From positions 82,695,574 through 82,759,573 of the forward strand of contig NC_087063.1 in NCBI RefSeq assembly GCF_963678635.1: 64,000 bases of DNA, in the 5' to 3' direction. Of this stretch, positions 22,473 to 34,548 are shown piece by piece (within the stretch, counting starts at the first letter, position 1; every line of letters begins with the position of its first letter). A program made the translations under genes and the position numbers. The notes beneath the pieces are model-generated. The model was given only the letters and a program-made list of their open reading frames with translations. It was not told the origin of the DNA and did not search any database. This DNA comes from Symsagittifera roscoffensis. Lineage: Eukaryota; Xenacoelomorpha; Acoela; Convolutidae.

Positions 22473-24201
22473 CTGGGGCCAATTTCACGTCTACTTTGCT
22501 CAACCTGTCCATTCTCTGGTGAACGATCCCTTCTAAATGAAGTCTGAAATTCTGCTGTCCACAAATCATAACTCCCTTACACAACTGACAATCAAACTGC
22601 TTCTTCTGATACTGTTTCGATACCGGTTTCACCAACTCTGAAATCTTTTCGACCACATTCTTATGCTGAATTGAGAAAAGATGAGCTTGGTATTCGCTTT
22701 CGCTCACAAATACCAGCTGACAGCAGACACATGCAACTTTTTCTTTCTCTGCCTTGGCAACAGATGCCTCGCTTCCACCGACATTCGCAGATCCGTCACT
22801 AATTCCGGTGGCTCCCCGCAATTGATTTTCTTTTGATTTTTTAACCTTGGGTTTTGGGTTCCATTTAGCCTTGACACGCTTTACGTGATCTTTTCCTTTC
22901 AAATGTCGCTCAAACATTCTGGCCCCGTTGAAACTCTTCGGCCGACAGACGGGGCAAACTATAACTTTCTCGCCACCGTCGCCTTTGAAATCATTTATTT
23001 TGCCTTCAATCCGTATATTGTGCTCAACGTCTCCCAGATGCGTTTCGATTTCTGCGCTAGTTTTGAACTCTACGTTACATTTATCACACATGCCAATTGG
23101 CTCGCTCGGTTCTTTTCCGAATCTAGACTCGATTCCGTTTGAATTGGCCGCGCCGCTTTGAGCACAAGTTGAACTTTTCTCCGCGCTCGCGGGTCGCATA
23201 CAGATTTGGCCGGTGGGCAATTTTGGCCCCTTGTAAACTTCAACTTCGTCGTAATTACGCTTCGCTTGTTCCAGATTTCTCAAACTCTTTTTGTGCTTTT
23301 TACCATTATCGTGCTGAGAAATATTTTCCGACCCTGTTATATTAACTTTGCACAATTCACAGAATTTAACTACAGGTGCTGTTTTTCCAACCTTTTTCAG
23401 GTGGCCTTTGCTTTGCAAATGTAACGACTTGTCACTTTCATCTGGAACTTTAGTCCCGCAGACTTTGCACATAAACATCCATTTGTTGTTTTCATTGTCC
23501 GAGTACTGAAGGAAATCGTCAACAGTTTCTGCAATGGTCGAATTTGAAACCGAAATCATTTCTGTATCATTTCCAGTAGTCGCTGACGATTCATAAAGAG
23601 TATTCGTTCCTTTTCGCTCCGCTTCCGGTTTTCGCGAATCTTCCATGTTTTGATCAAAATTGCTATCCACAACACTCACCGAAACATTCGTCGATAACTT
23701 TTCAGATTCCAAAACTGAGCTACTGGAGTTTCCATCTGTTATTGTTGGGTATTCAGTTTTGCGTGGACTAAACTCGTTCATGAATCTCCAAGATAAGGAG
23801 TAAAAATGATCCTTTTCGGCTTCAATGTGATTTCTACTTCGAATATGAGCAAACATACTCTCATTTTGTAGCATCGAATCACACGTCGGACATTTCTGAT
23901 CCTTTTTTACTTCTTTGGAAGCAGAAAGTTTAGTCCGGATAAACTCCAATGTCAACCTCTCCGTAACATCTTTCTTCAGCTTATCAGGGATCATGAAAGT
24001 GACTCCCAAATCGAGTGCTGAACTCAACTTCCAAAGCTGAAAATTGTCGAAAATTTCCAGTAGATTGATATTTGAGTTCGTATCCCACGAAACGCATAAC
24101 ATATGCAGTTCTCCGCATAAGTGCTTCAAAGAGAGTAAATGTTTCGCCATATTCGACGAGGTATGAAATGTTTCTTCGCAAGTTTCGCACTTGTAACTCA
24201 T
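22473..24201 (-). CDS. Multi-finger U1/matrin-type C2H2 zinc-finger protein, exon 1 (of 617-aa protein)
   Basis: ATG at 24201 (MSYKCETCEETF) opens 576 codons. Eight C-x2-C...H-x5-H fingers are visible at residues 5-27, 104-125, 245-267, 281-303, 372-394, 416-439, 491-513 and 538-561. The H-x5-H spacing is that of U1/matrin-type fingers, known in ZNF346/ZFR-like proteins that bind double-stranded or structured RNA and work in the nucleus. Linkers are Ser/Asn/Glu-rich or Lys-rich (around 440-460). Translation unspliced would stop at 22465. However, a donor CCCCAG|GTCAGT at 22473 leads in phase to the exon at 21671-21795. I infer RNA binding from finger type only. I cannot assign an ortholog. 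Confidence 0.85.
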
Positions 24202-25558
24202 CGTTGATCAATCTCAGTCAGTAGATTTTCTTACATCAAATCTAACAAGTCAGAACTCCTTAATCATGTCCGTAGTAATGTCATATTTGTGAAACACAAT
24301 AACGAAAATATTAACGAGATCAATAATACATAGAAGCGAATCAAAGACGAAGAAAATTTAAAATGAGAAATTCAAAATTGTATGCTTATCAGCAAAAATT
24401 ATCAGCAAAAAAGTAGGCAAAGCAACAATTTCGTTTCGCTTAAATTTCAATTTCAATTAAAACTTAAATTTGGCTGCTCTGCATTAAATTCCAAAGACTA
24501 CGAGTACGAGCGATGACACCATTTGTAAATCGCACATAATGACGAAAGTTTCAAAACACCTATTTTGAGATTTATTTTTCAAAATAAGTCGAACATTTAC
24601 AAATATCGAACGTTTTAACTTTTTTTTTCATTTTCATCAAGAGGGTCTGTGAGTTTGATTAAGTCTTTTCGATGTTTTTTCAGAGTTCAATAATTCTCAC
24701 ATGATATCAAAAAAAAAACGGATTAAAAATCGGCGACCTCCAGCGCTGATAACCTTGCGCCAATCTTCGGCACCAAAAATTACTTTGCAAGTCTTGACGT
24801 GCGCCAAAGGTAGATATGCAACCAATACATTAGACATACTATGGACTCAGCAGTTGATATCATTTTATATACCGATTAAATTTTCGTTCATTCTGAGAAC
24901 AAAATTGTTAACGGGAAAAAGTCTGCCACCCGATAGCAACTAACTTGATTATCGCAAAGGTTCAGATTTCGTCTTTTTTAAGAGAAGACGTGAGGAGAAG
25001 ATGTTAAGCAATGCCTAAAATGAAAAATGCTTACGCGACGAAAGAAGTCTGCTGGTCGAACTGCACCACATAAAGACTATCGATACAAATAAGGACTCAA
25101 CTAATCCAATTTTGACTTTAAATTAGCCCCAAAACTCATTTTTTTTCTTCGAAAACCGCTTTAAACTTTTTTATCACACCTCGAATGACACTTTAGAGAC
25201 TTGAAAAAGATGCAGAGGAATCGCCTAACAGTTCAAGTCAAAGTTCGATAAGCGAGAAAAATCTTAATGAATGTTTGATATTTTATCCCCGAAAGATACT
25301 TGTGAACAATTTGTACAACAAATTGAGCAAAAATGAGATTCGCAAATATTTAATTGCAGGAGCGAGATAATTTTGCAAGACTAAAAACTATTGCAATGAA
25401 AAACGATGGAAACGTTGGCAAATATTTCATATCACACAAACCCCATGGCATTTAAGAATAAATCTTCAGGGAGCAGCAACAGATTCTAAGCAGCTATATT
25501 AAATCGTTATCAATCAATTGAATATAACTCAATCAATAATTAACATGTCAATCAATAA
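24202..25558. other. Intergenic stretch with a composite-repeat remnant
   Basis: No supported gene. About 24880-24965 matches the right end of the composite repeat (CATTCTGAGAACAAAATTG, then CACCCGATAGCAACT and TTATCGCAAAGG). The ORF at 24701-24943 overlaps this remnant and is rejected. Confidence 0.4.
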
Positions 25559-25738
25559 TTATTTGCCTATTATACCTGTTGACAATGTCTTGATGAGTAC
25601 AACAATCACAGCCAAACCAATGAAAAAACAACCAAAAATCTGCTCAACCAAGATGTAAGCCAGAAAAAAGCAAATCACCGTCCGATTTCTCAAAACCAGT
25701 GGATTCAAACTGTCACCTCTAAATCTGAGCGCAATCAT
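25559..25738 (-). CDS. Possible exon of a small membrane protein (59 aa frame)
   Basis: The frame from ATG 25738 reads MIALRFRGDSLNPLVLRNRT, then a strongly hydrophobic stretch (FFLAYILVEQIFGCFFIGLA and VIVVLIK), then LSTGIIGK and a stop. A donor-like CAACAG|GTATAA sits near the 3' end, so it may be an exon rather than a whole gene. Hydrophobic frames arise easily in AT-rich DNA, and I have no partner exon, so this is only a candidate. Confidence 0.3.
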   Translation of the reverse strand: MIALRFRGDSLNPLVLRNRTVICFFLAYILVEQIFGCFFIGLAVIVVLIKTLSTGIIGK

Positions 25739-25739
25739 A

Positions 25740-27290
25740 TAGCACTGACCGCATTTTGAGAACAATTATATTGGTGTCATGTTTTAATTCTGATGACACA
25801 TTTTAACCCTCGTCAACAAAACAAAGCAAAAATATGATAATTTTTGGCAACCTTTTTTCCAAGTCTTTTCATCAGTCTCAAAAAACTTGAAGATGATTAA
25901 AAGTTTTAACGTGAAGTTAAAATTTTTCTCAATATGCGGCGGTTTCAAATCCGAAAAATTGCTCCAAAGCTTCAGAGTCTCAAGCAGAGCGTTAACGCAA
26001 ATATTCAACACTGCCTAAGCTGAACTTCACACACGCCAGCGATCAAAACCGTAAAAAAGGAATAAAATGCAAGATAGGGCGAAAAAAACTACAAAGAAAA
26101 CAAGCCTTATACAGAAGAAAAGCTACACTTCTCAAACACAAGCGACAAATGGCTAAGATGCAGCTTGAAAATTAAAAAGAAATAGGTAAAAAAATAAACA
26201 TAATAATCGAGCATGCAACATAACTGCCCTGCGCAACTATGATACTGCTGCATAAAGGAGTGAAGCATTAGCTAATGATAAAACGGAGCACCCATTGTAT
26301 TAAACTGTGAAGCAATATCATACTGCTTTTTAAAAACACCAGGCAGAACTTAGTGGTCTTCAATTAGCCGGATACAACTCAAGATGTGGAGTTACAGTAA
26401 ACCGATTTTTCAGTAAATTACCAGACCAGTAAACCAATTTACGTAATAATTACATCAATTGCCGAATTAAAAATTTATAGAATAAATGTTTCCTCAGCTG
26501 AAAAAACTTATTTTAAAACTATGGTGAGCACGAGAAGAGTTATTTCACGCCATTTTTTAAAATTAAATTTTCGTTCTGAGGAAAAAATTTAGCCAAAATC
26601 TCAGTTTTTAGCTAATGTGAATACCTAATTGAATCATTAATTTTCGATTTACTGATCTGGTCCGCCCGTTTTCGGTTTACTGTTATATCAATTTACTGAC
26701 CTACCAACCAAGTTGTTTAAATAATGCAAAAATTGAACAAAACTGTGCCGTGAATTGTGTAATTTTGATTGGAAAAAACTGGTTTCACAACACAAACTTT
26801 GCGGTTTCTTTTGTTCATATTGCAAGCGAAAATGACAATTATTAACTAAGTAATTCACAGAAATTTCTTCACTACAAAGTAATAACCTCAACACAGCGAC
26901 GAAGATCCACTTCGCATACAAAACCAAAAACATAGTAGAAAACACTCATCTTGTGTCACTTTAACTCAGTTTTTTTCTGACTACTTTCGCAAACTTTCCC
27001 TCAACACACTTATTTATAGTCAATAAAAACAGTTCTTGTCTGTCATATTGATAGCATTAAATTGCCTGACTCAATTGAATTTGAATTGAATTCCGAGTCG
27101 GATATATATCATGCGTCAACTATCTTTGATTAAACAAGCTCAAACCGCAAAAATTTACGACAATCGACGCTGGTGGAACACTTTTGTAATTTCCAGCTCC
27201 AGTGCTTGATATCTTTCAGATGGTAAAAGAAAATTTTTGTAACATAGGCGCTACGCGCAATACACCGAAGGCATAGAAACTGAAGCAAAA
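25740..27290. repeat. Gene-free stretch with composite-repeat fragments
   Basis: Fragments AAGCTGAACTTCACACACG (about 26018), AGCTACACTTCTCAAACAC (about 26120) and GACGAAGATCCACTTCGCAT (about 26899) are diverged copies of the left block of the composite repeat. Otherwise only AT-rich sequence is seen. Confidence 0.4.
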
Positions 27291-28195
27291 ACCAAACAAC
27301 TTGAACAACTAATAATTGAAGAATAACAGTTCTAGAACAAAAAATCGTACTAATACATGTATACACCAAAATTTTGCTATATCGAGAAAGAGCCTGAAAT
27401 AACAGTTCTAGAACTAAAAATCGTACTAACACATGTATAGGTTAAATTTTTGATATATCAACGAAGATCATAAAATAACATTTCTAGAACTAAAAATCGT
27501 ACTAACACATGTATACACCAAAATTTTACTATATTGACAAAGAGCCTGAAATAACAGTTCGTGAGCTAAAAATCGTACGAACACATGTATACACCAAAAC
27601 TTTGCTATATTGGCAAAGATCATGAAATAACAGTTCGAGAGCTAAAAATCGTACTAACACATAAATACGTCAAATTTTTGCTATATTGACAAAGATCATG
27701 GAATAACAGTTCTAGAGCTAAAAATCGTACTAACACATGTATACACCAAAATTTTGCTATATTGACAAAGATCATGGAATAACAGTTCGAGAACTAAAAA
27801 TGGTACTAACACATGTATACAATAAAATTTTGATATATTGACAAAGATCATGAAATAACAGTTCGAGAACTAAAAATCGTAATAACACATGTATACACTA
27901 AAATTTTGATATATTGACATAGATCATAAAATAACAGTTCGAGAACTAAAAATGGTACTAACACATGTATACGCTAAAATATTGCTATATTGACGAAGAG
28001 CCTGAAATAACAATTCTAGAGCTAAAATCGTACTAACACATGTATACACCAAAATTTTCCTATATTGACAAAGAGCCTGAAATATTGACAAAGGACCTGA
28101 AATAACAATCGTAGAACTAAATGTCGTACTTACGCATTGTAGATCAATTTCTATAGCTATAATAAAATACAAAAGATTGTGTTTGTATGTGTAGC
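27290..28195. repeat. 76-bp minisatellite, ~12 copies
   Basis: The word ACATGTATA recurs every 76 bp (27355, 27431, 27507, 27583 and onward). The unit contains AAAAATCGTACTAACACATG, TTTTGCTATATTGAC and ATAACAGTTCTAGA. Copies vary by a few bases and the last ones are shortened. Frames crossing it on the minus strand are repeats, not genes. Confidence 0.9.
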
Positions 28196-28199
28196 AAAA

Positions 28200-28510
28200 C
28201 GCCTCCTGTTTTACACCTAATACAAGTATACACAGACCAGTTAATTGAAACTACAGTGTACCTATTACAAGTATACACAGATCAGTTAAACTAAAGAAAC
28301 TGTGTACCTAATACAAGTATACACGATCAGTTGATTGAAACTACAGTGTACCTAATACAAGTATACACAGCAGTTGAAATAGAAAAACTGTGTACCTAAT
28401 ACAAGTATACACAGACCAGTTGATTGAAACTACAGTGTACCTAATACAAGTATACACAGCAGTTGAAAAAAAACTGTGTACCTAATACAAGTATACACAG
28501 ACCAGTAATA
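28200..28510. repeat. ~45-bp minisatellite, 7 copies
   Basis: AATACAAGTATACACA recurs at about 28219, 28265, 28310, 28354, 28398, 28443 and 28484. Between them the variants GACCAGTTGATTGAAACTAC and CAGTTGAAATAGAAAAACTG alternate, so the array may have a two-unit higher-order structure. Confidence 0.85.
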
Positions 28511-29475
28511 CAAATAAATAAATACATACATAAATAAATAAATAAATAAATAAATAAACGCAAAACTGAAATGTACAAATAATTAAATTAACATGAAAAA
28601 ATATATATCTCATGAACAAATAACCAAACAAACAGACCCATAATATAAATAAATGAAAGTAAATGAATTAAATAAATACACATACATAAATAATAAAAGC
28701 AAAACTAAATGAAAGAAAGAATAATTAAATAAATATAGAAATAAATATCAACAAATAAACAAAACACACCTGATAAATAAATAAGCAATAAAAAAATAAA
28801 TCAATACATAAATAAATAAATAAATAAATACATAAATGAATACATAAATAAATAAATATATAAATAAATAAAAGTAAAAGTGAAATGTACAAATAATTAA
28901 ATAGACATGAAAAAAAATATATGAACAAATAACCAAACAAACAGACCCATAATATGAATAAATGAAAATAAATAAATGAAATAAATACACATACATAAAT
29001 AATAAAAGCAAAACTAAATGAAAGAAAGAATAATTAAATAAATATAGAAATAAATATCAACAAATAAACAAAACACACCTGATAAATAAATAAGCAATAA
29101 AAAAATAAATCAATACATAAATAAATAAATAAATACATAAATAAATACATAAATAAATAAATAAATAAATAAAAGCAAAAGTGAAATGTACAAATAATTA
29201 AATAGACATGAAAAAATATATATGAACAAATAACCAAACAAACAGACCCATAATATAAATAAATGAAAATAAATAAATTAAATAAATACACACGCAGAAA
29301 TAATAAAAGCAAAACTAAATGAAAGAAAGAATAATTAAATAAATAAACAAAACACGTGATAAAAATAAACAAAAATAAATATGTACATACATAAATTATA
29401 AATAAATATAAGCAAACTAAACATAATTAAATAAATAGAAGAACAGATAATTAAATAAATAAAGATGAACAAATA
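28505..29475. repeat. AAAT-rich satellite with ~306-bp higher-order period
   Basis: (AAAT)n tracts are interspersed with unique blocks (GAAATGTACAAATAATTAAA, then AACCAAACAAACAGACCC and AACAAAACACACCTGAT). These repeat about every 306 bp for three units. Long minus-strand frames rich in Phe, Ile and Tyr come from the repeat and are not genes. Confidence 0.9.
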
Positions 29476-29989
29476 AAGAAACAAACATACGCAATCACGT
29501 GACATAGCGCGATATAGTCCAGCCCACATGATAATTGATAACTGTGGACGTTATTTGTCGACACTTGACAACAGACAACATTAATAAAAAAAACCCGTTA
29601 CACGATACCATAACACCTTGACCAAAGTCTTCGGTGTAATAAAAAACATGACAAAAAAAAACAACACTCCCAACTAAAAGGAAATTCATTCCTGAAAAAA
29701 AAAATACTCCCTATAAAAAAAGGAAGTTCATTCCATTCATTAATACAAAAAACGTAAATTTATTCAGCCAAACTGAAGATAAAAGCTACCATGGAAACAA
29801 AAAAAGCATTCAAATAGTATGTCCGCAATTAGTAAAAACCGTTTATTCTTTGCTTCTTGATTCAGTAACACTTCAAAATTTGATTGCACCTTCAGCTTGT
29901 GTTCAAATGAATGAGTACTAGCAGAGCCTCGGGAAAACATATTTCGATATTGCTGGAATGTAAAATTTTTCAACAATTTGTTATCAATA

Positions 29990-29995
29990 TTTATT
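29990..29995 (-). promoter_or_regulatory. Possible polyadenylation signal of the ABCA-like gene
   Basis: AATAAA on the minus strand lies about 160 bp past the stop codon at 30157. It is in the expected range, but such hexamers are frequent here. Confidence 0.35.
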
Positions 29996-30156
29996 TTGAA
30001 ATATAAGAAAACACTGATTTAGTTCGAAACATGAATTATAAATATGAAAACCCTGAACAAGTACAATCTTTACAATCTTCTGTAAGCACCATGTTTGCAG
30101 AATATGAAACAAATCAATTAAGATTGCTATAACTCATACTATAATCAATAACTCTG

Positions 30157-30661
30157 TTATCTTGAGTCGACCCTTGACCTGGTTTTCCGTTTCGTTGTCT
30201 TCTCCTGCACTGGTTCCAGTCCGACAGATGAACTTCTCCGATTCTGGTTCGAGTTTCCGGCTGGAGTTGCGGACTTGTTGTTCTCGACCGAGGCACTTAC
30301 CGCAAAACTCGACTTGCGATTTCCGACTGTGCTAATACTTCGCTTCTCGGGTTTGACCGAAGTAGGCGCTTCTGACTTAACATTATCAGCCGACATATGG
30401 CTAGCTGTATCGGCTCTGCTGCTTCTCGTGTCGTTATGTTTATTCACGTCTAAGCTATCTTTCTTCTGTGTGTTTTTCTTCTCAGTGGTTCTCCTAATTC
30501 TAACTCGCCCACTTCTGTTGGATAAATTACTCGACACTCTACTTTTCGTGTCTTCATTTCTGTCTAGCTCTAGCCTCTCTTTCGCTCCTCCTTTTCGGTC
30601 TCGTGATTTCGCCGCTTCAACACTTCGCTCTCTTTCTCTGCTGCTTCTTCGTTGCAACGAC
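30157..30661 (-). CDS. ABCA-like gene, last exon: basic Arg/Ser-rich tail
   Basis: The exon is entered with one base after TTTGCGAGCAG. That completes the codon left by the donor at 33848 (GAC AG|G). It encodes 167 residues of low complexity, strongly basic and Ser-rich: an RSLQRRSSRERERS start, later RSGRVRIRRTTEKK, and a KTTKRKTRSRVDSR end. Its only hydrophobic content is scattered. It should be cytoplasmic, because it follows NBD2 and the C-terminal domain. No family domain is recognised. The many R-x-x-S sites could be basophilic kinase targets, which is inference. Membership of the ABCA gene rests on phase and order, not on homology. Confidence 0.6.
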
Positions 30662-32154
30662 CTGCTCGCAAACATGTGTTGAAAATTCCTGATTTTACTT
30701 TCTTGGTATCAAAGCTCTTGCTCTTGAAATTTGAGATAACATCCACTAGTTTCTCATGTAGATCAAACGCATTTCTTTTTGTATTGCTAAATTTAGGCAA
30801 AAACAATGAGCTTAGAAAAGTGTCAATGAACTCAAGAAAACCAAAAAAAACTGATAATTTTTGAAGCATTTAAAAAATGTATATATGGCCTCGAAGCTCT
30901 TAGAACTTTATAAATAAAAGGCAATTTCTATTATTAAAGGCAATTTTTTTTTATAAACAAACCCACTTAAAAAATTTGGGCCAATTGATAATGTTTTTTG
31001 TATTCTACTGTGAAATCTTATAGCTAAATGCGGCTTTCGAAACTTCCCGTTTTTTCGAGCAAGTTTTTTCGCCGTCGAGCAACACAACGGCGAGCTTCGC
31101 ACCACTTGCGATGCAACACAAAACAGCACGCAAGCTAGCCAGAAAAAAGACAAAACTAAAAAAAATATCCGAAAACATTGAATGAGTTCTTTTATATTTG
31201 TCTCGAATGCGGTTCCGTTTGAGGAAATATACTGAGAAACACAATGGCCAAAGTTGAATGAGTATTGAAGGAAAAACAAATTTTAACAAATGGCAAATAA
31301 GCAGAAAAACTTGGGTAGACGGCCGTTGAACCAAAAAGCAAAGTTTTTGATCTAGAAAAAACTCTTAAACTTGAAAAAGGAGAAACAAACGATGAGCTCA
31401 AACTCGAAAACAGAGGTGAAGCAGAGCTTCGCACCACTTGCGATAAAAATAAATGAATGACTCTCATTGAAGCCGACAGATCTCGGTATTCCACACTTGA
31501 TATATTATAAAGCAATTAATAGTGATTTTGAGCGAAAAATTAACCGAAAAAAATAAATCCGATTTGTTAAAGCTTGTTAGTGGCAAGCGTAATAAGTACA
31601 GCAGGCTGCGCAACCAAAATAACTAAGGTTTTGAACGAAGTTAATAAACAAACTAGAAAGCCAAAAATTGATATTAAAAAAAAAAGGGTTTTTCCCTTTA
31701 CTTGCGAGTTAGCTTGGAAAAAAGAAGGTTCGTACTATTACACTATACTCGCAAGTTCGCTAGTGTGGTAACATAAGCCGAAACCATTTAGGCCGAAGAA
31801 ACAGTAACCCAAAAAAATAAGCCGAAAAGTTTTTTTTTTACAATTTGAAGCGAACAATAGAAAAACTTCAAATAGAACGGCGGTTTAAAACGCAGACAAG
31901 CACAAAAACTAACTTTCGGCCAAATATTCTATTAGAATACATCTGCCAACAGCTTCCAAGATGGTTCAACAAACTTTGTTTGATGGCCTGAAAATAACCT
32001 ATATTCCGATTCGATAATGCTTGTTAATTGCAAGCGTACAGAAATCAAAAATGAATCGCGCTTAATCAAATTTGAGAGATAAAAATCATTACCCTTTCTT
32101 AACACAGCCAACAGACAGTTGGAAAAGTGTCAATAAATGGTACAAAATGAAAAA

Positions 32155-32450
32155 AAAATGGAACGATTCGTGGAACGTTAAATTGGAACGTTAATAGCCC
32201 GAAATATACCGCGCGCTAGAAGTCCCAAATTGGCCAAACTGGTCCAATTGGCAGTCTTTAAACTCCCATAACTTGACAAAAAAAGATCACAAAAGAAATA
32301 TATATTTTTTCAAAATTGAGCTCAAGACAACAATATCTTTCGAGCGCAATAAAAACCCGTCAAAATTGCTAGTTAAAAACTCGAAATTTGTTTGGAGAAA
32401 AAACCATCCCGAGCACAAATATTTTGTCACTTTCTTCGAAAGTCGGATTA
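32155..32450. repeat. ~300-bp dispersed repeat, copy 1
   Basis: Starts near GGAACGATTCGTGG and ends at CGAGCACAAATATTTTGTCA. It is homologous to 32830-33120 and 42680-42960. Confidence 0.6.
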
Positions 32451-32829
32451 ATAACTTTCCATCAAACACTAGCAGTCAATCAATCAAACACATGAGACAT
32501 CAAACAGATTTCATACACTCAAGGTCATCCATGAAAACGAATTAATAAAACTTCTATTTAAATAAATGTAAGATGAATGCTCATTAGATTTCAGACAAAT
32601 AACAGGACTGCTCGTATCAAGATGAAGCCTTGAATGTTCTGACTGCCCTTTAAAGTCTCTGGAGTAGAGTTCACTTTTTAAACCAAATTGGATACTTTTT
32701 CAAAAAAAAACATTTTTTTTTCAGATTTATTTTCGTGAAAAACATCCTCTTACATGCAATGTAAAGTATAAAGGAATATAATTAGCATAGAACAAAATTT
32801 AAATAGATCAAATAGCATTCCTCATTTCA

Positions 32830-33120
32830 AATTGGAACGATTCATGATACGGATTAAATCTCCGCTACCGCGGTAATGCCACAAAAAAATTAGCGCGTTA
32901 ATTATCCCAAATTGACCAGACTGTCAATCTTAAAACCCCATAACTTCCCCATGTGAAATGTCGTTTTAAATTTGGGCACAAGACAGAAATACCTTTCGGC
33001 TGATATAAAAAAATTTCGTCAAAAATTGCTAGTTAAAAAGTCAAAATTTGTCTGAAGAAAAAAACCACCGAGCACAAATATTCCGTTACTTTCTTCGAAA
33101 ATCAGACTGCTCCTTCATTG
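32830..33120. repeat. ~300-bp dispersed repeat, copy 2
   Basis: Shares GGATTAAATCTCCGCT, GCGGTAAT, AATTGCTAGTTAAAAA and GAGCACAAATATTCCGTTAC with the copies at 32155-32450 and 42680-42960. Confidence 0.6.
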
Positions 33121-33129
33121 ACTCAGTTA

Positions 33130-33530
33130 GAAAAAATCAATGAACGCAATTAAACAGAAAAATAACTGACTTGTTCGAAAGTTTCGAATTTCAAAGAAAA
33201 TAATAGATGTCCTTACAGCTCTTTCAAATTCAAGAAAAATTTATGACTGACACCTTTTTTGATAACATAAACTAAGTTTGAGAAAACTAAATCAATAAAA
33301 AAACTTTTGTTAAATCTGAAATTAAAATCCAATTTCGAAATTAGAAATAGAACACGTTTTCTGTGACCTGCGCACTTTTACAAGGAAATCAACTGAACTT
33401 AAAAAATGACCAAAGTCAAACCGCGAAAAACCAAATTTGAGCGCGAAAAAGTTTTAAGACTTTTCTTGAAAACAAAATTATCACGAGCTATATAAGAGTC
33501 TTCACTACGTTCATTGACTCTTAAAAACAC
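33130..33530. repeat. ~400-bp dispersed repeat, copy 1
   Basis: Homologous along its length to 34060-34520, and in part to 44730-45030. Shared words include GATGCCCTTAAAGCTCTTT and its variant here, plus TTTGAGAAAACT and the terminal CATCGACTCTT-like end. Confidence 0.55.
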
Positions 33531-33847
33531 TTTTTAGTTTAAGCTCAACTGACCTGAAAAGTTTGCAGGTTAGTTCAATTAAATTGGGTCTATTGCTTAA
33601 ACACAAAAGTAAAACGTTAAAATGAGTCACTCTGGTGGATGATAGACAAAACAGGAAGTATTTATGGCCATTTTTATCGAAAATAGAACTTGAGGAAATT
33701 GAAGTATAAAACAAGACAATTCTATCGCATGATACCAGAACACATCCTTAAATATATTTCTGGGGACCTAAACTCGACCGTAAAAACCGAAGCAAGGTCA
33801 CATTTTTCCATTATTTGGCAACCAATCCGGGCAACAACATGACTGAC

Positions 33848-34044
33848 CTGTCGGCTCTTGAATCTGAATTAGTTTTTCTGCTCTGGTTTGATCTGTGATT
33901 ACTTCTTTTTACTCTGCGTTTCGCAGAGGATCGTTTACTCGAGGCCTTATCTGCTGGTCCAGGCACTTCCAATTCGCTTTTCTTCTTAGGAATAACTTCC
34001 TCCCTTTCTTCTGGATAAATTGGATTCCCAGTAACCACAGGTAC
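33848..34044 (-). CDS. ABCA-like gene, penultimate exon: charged linker
   Basis: The acceptor GTTAATAG at 34045 starts in phase 0, matching the donor GACGAG|GTAGTT of the large exon at 35136. The donor GACAG|GTCAGT at 33848 leaves two bases, matching the exon at 30661. The 65-residue peptide starts VPVVTGNPIYPEEREEVIPK and becomes basic and Ser-rich (SSKRSSAKRRVKRSNHRSNQ). It continues the disordered C-terminal tail. There is no recognised domain. Confidence 0.6.
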
Positions 34045-34059
34045 CTATTAACATAGCCA

Positions 34060-34520
34060 ACAGTGTTGGAAAAGAGTCACTGAAGGCAAGTGCACAGAAA
34101 AAAAATACTGACTAGTTTTTTGAAAAGTCTCAGCAGTCGATTTTCTAAAATAGATGCCCTTAAAGCTCTTTTTATTTCTAGAACAAATTATGATTGCCAT
34201 TTTTTCGATAAAATTAACCCAATTTGAGAAAACTGGATCCATAAGTAAAACTTTCATTTCGCTGGGAAATTCGATAATTAAATTCCACTTTCGAAACTAA
34301 AAGTCAATCACGTTTCTCGTGATACTTTCACTTTTTCTGTTCGATAGTGGAGTTTGCCTTCCTTCTAACAAAGGAAAAGAGGTGAACTTCAAAAGAAATC
34401 AAAAATCAAGCTGCGAAAAATAGATTTGAGCCTGAACAATTTTTTAATGACTTTTCCTGAAAAAAAATCATCGCGACCTATATAAAATTCTGAATTGCGA
34501 TCATCGACTCTTAATAAAAG
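34060..34520. repeat. ~400-bp dispersed repeat, copy 2
   Basis: Homologous to 33130-33530. Shared words include TTTGAGAAAACTGGATCCAT, CGCTGGGAAATTCGATAATT and the terminal GACCTATATAAAA. Confidence 0.55.
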
Positions 34521-34548
34521 TTCGAAGTCTTTTTATAATGACGCATGC

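Larger units (their letters stand above)
30662..33847. repeat. Intron of the ABCA-like gene with dispersed repeats
   Basis: The intron holds composite-family blocks (CGAGCTTCGCACCACTTGCG at about 31083, AGAGGTGAAGCAGAGCTTCG at about 31411, and TTGTTAGTGGCAAGCG). It also holds two copies of a ~300-bp repeat (32155-32450 and 32830-33120) sharing GAGCACAAATATT and TTACTTTCTTCGAAA, and one copy of a ~400-bp repeat (33130-33530). No extra exon is seen. Confidence 0.45.

Noticed and set aside
27290-28510. CRISPR-like array
   Set aside because: Units are head-to-tail minisatellites without unique spacers, and the DNA is eukaryotic.
28725-29372. Long minus-strand frames rich in Phe, Tyr, Ile and Leu
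   Set aside because: They are translations of AAAT-type satellite and carry no protein signal.
30275-30682. 135-aa plus-strand frame (Leu/Ser-rich)
   Set aside because: It is the antisense of the Arg/Ser-rich ABCA exon, whose splice phases support the minus strand.
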